Source of the DNA: Mycobacterium sp. UM_WGJ
Lineage (GTDB): Bacteria; Actinomycetota; Actinomycetes; Mycobacteriales; Mycobacteriaceae
Direction: 5' to 3'
Length of the DNA stretch: 56,566 bases
NCBI RefSeq assembly: GCF_000455125.1
Contig: NZ_AUWR01000029.1
Span: 1 to 56,566 of the forward strand
Under the pieces are notes generated by a model. That model saw only the letters and a program-made list of their open reading frames with translations. It had not been told where the DNA came from and made no database searches. Shown piece after piece: positions 56,097-56,566 of this stretch (its first letter is position 1; every line of letters begins with the position of its first letter). The position numbers and the translations under genes are program-made.

Positions 56097-56396
56097 ATGT
56101 CGTTTGTGAACGCGCAGCCGGAAGCGCTGTCCGCTGCCGCTGCGAACTTGAGCGGTATCGGTTCGGCGTTGAACGCGCAGAACGCCGCCGCCGCCGCCCC
56201 GACCACCGGCGTGGTCCCGGCAGCCGCCGACGAGGTCTCGGCACTGACCGCGGCGCAGTTCGCCGCGCACGCGACGATGTACCAACAGGTCAGCGCGCAG
56301 GCCGCCGCGATCCACGAGATGTTCGTCGCAACGCTCAACCAAAGTGCGACCTCCTACGCCGCCACCGAGGCGGCCAACGCTGCTGCGGCGGGCTGA
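56097..56396 (+). CDS. PE protein (PE18/PE19-like), ESX-5 associated
   Basis: A protein of 99 aa, the bare PE domain without extension. It contains two long helices with the PE signature near residue 8-9 (QPEALSAAAANLSGIG), ALNAQNAAAAAPTTGVVPAAADEVSALTAAQFAAHA, and the YxxxE export signal (SYAATEAANAAAAG) at the end of helix 2. It closely resembles PE18/PE19 of the ESX-5 locus and is probably recognised by EspG5/EccC5 with a partner. GGAGGAGG is an ideal ribosome-binding site. Confidence 0.93.
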   Translation: MSFVNAQPEALSAAAANLSGIGSALNAQNAAAAAPTTGVVPAAADEVSALTAAQFAAHATMYQQVSAQAAAIHEMFVATLNQSATSYAATEAANAAAAG

Positions 56397-56548
56397 TCAG
56401 GAGCCAACCGCATACCGGCTACGGGCTGATGGGAGGGGAACCAATCATTCGTTCAAAGCCGGTCGTCGGTTACCGACGTAACCGGTGGCAATAACCGTCA
56501 ACTACGAGAATCAATAAGAAACAACGAACTTCAGAAAAGGAGACAACA

Positions 56549-56566
56549 GTGGCAACACGTTTTATG
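56549..56566 (+). CDS. Start of an EsxM-like (WXG100) gene, cut by the window edge
   Basis: GTG 56549 with AAAAGGAGA 7 nt upstream reads MATRFM before the window ends. The EsxM family of ESX-5 begins MASRFM, so this is very probably an esxM homologue. It follows the PE gene by 152 nt with no PPE gene between. Confidence 0.75.

Overview
The window is GC-rich mycobacterial chromosome. Two things identify it: a long block collinear with M. tuberculosis Rv1691-Rv1713, and an ESX-5 locus at the right end (eccB5, eccC5, a PE gene and the first codons of an EsxM-like gene). ESX-5 is known only from slow-growing mycobacteria. The short PE-Esx arrangement, with no PPE gene or cyp143 visible, suggests an early-branching slow grower such as the M. 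terrae/Mycolicibacter group; that placement is inference.

Layout. 1-11865 is a forward housekeeping run: a TPR-HAD phosphatase, tlyA, nadK, recN, a SteA/MctB pair, pyrG, a Nudix hydrolase and xerD, mostly with overlapping or nearly touching genes. 11945-12700 is a divergent O-methyltransferase. 12784-18192 is the ParA-like/scpA/scpB/rluB/cmk/der operon, headed by a 10-codon leaderless upstream ORF that ends on the ParA start codon. 18203-21174 holds a secreted protein, a TSUP permease and a patatin-like lipase. A tRNA-Pro(GGG) at 21326 begins an accessory stretch: an orphan AbiEi-like antitoxin beside an internally deleted toxin, a coupled pair of DapB-like Rossmann proteins, small orphans, a DUF2511 lipoprotein and a serine-protease-fold protein without its catalytic His and Ser. 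27900-41018 is a mosaic of mostly single-gene units: a molybdopterin oxidoreductase, an MpaB-like protein, TspO, a Pif1-BRCT helicase, topoisomerase IB, DUF732 proteins, a RecB-like nuclease, a methyltransferase and an NlpC/P60 protein. 41346-46485 is an acyl-CoA/beta-oxidation cluster with a GntR regulator and a palindromic operator candidate. 47656-49545 encodes a fused cytochrome b/sulfite-oxidase-like enzyme, and 49944 to the end is ESX-5.

Regulatory theme. At least twelve units show a TANNNT hexamer exactly 6 or 7 nt before an ATG/GTG, the arrangement of mycobacterial leaderless promoters, and these decide several start codons. Two important operons (ParA-like/scpAB and eccB5C5) appear to be preceded by short upstream ORFs that abut or overlap the first gene. 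Several perfect hairpins without U-tracts lie at transcription-unit ends.
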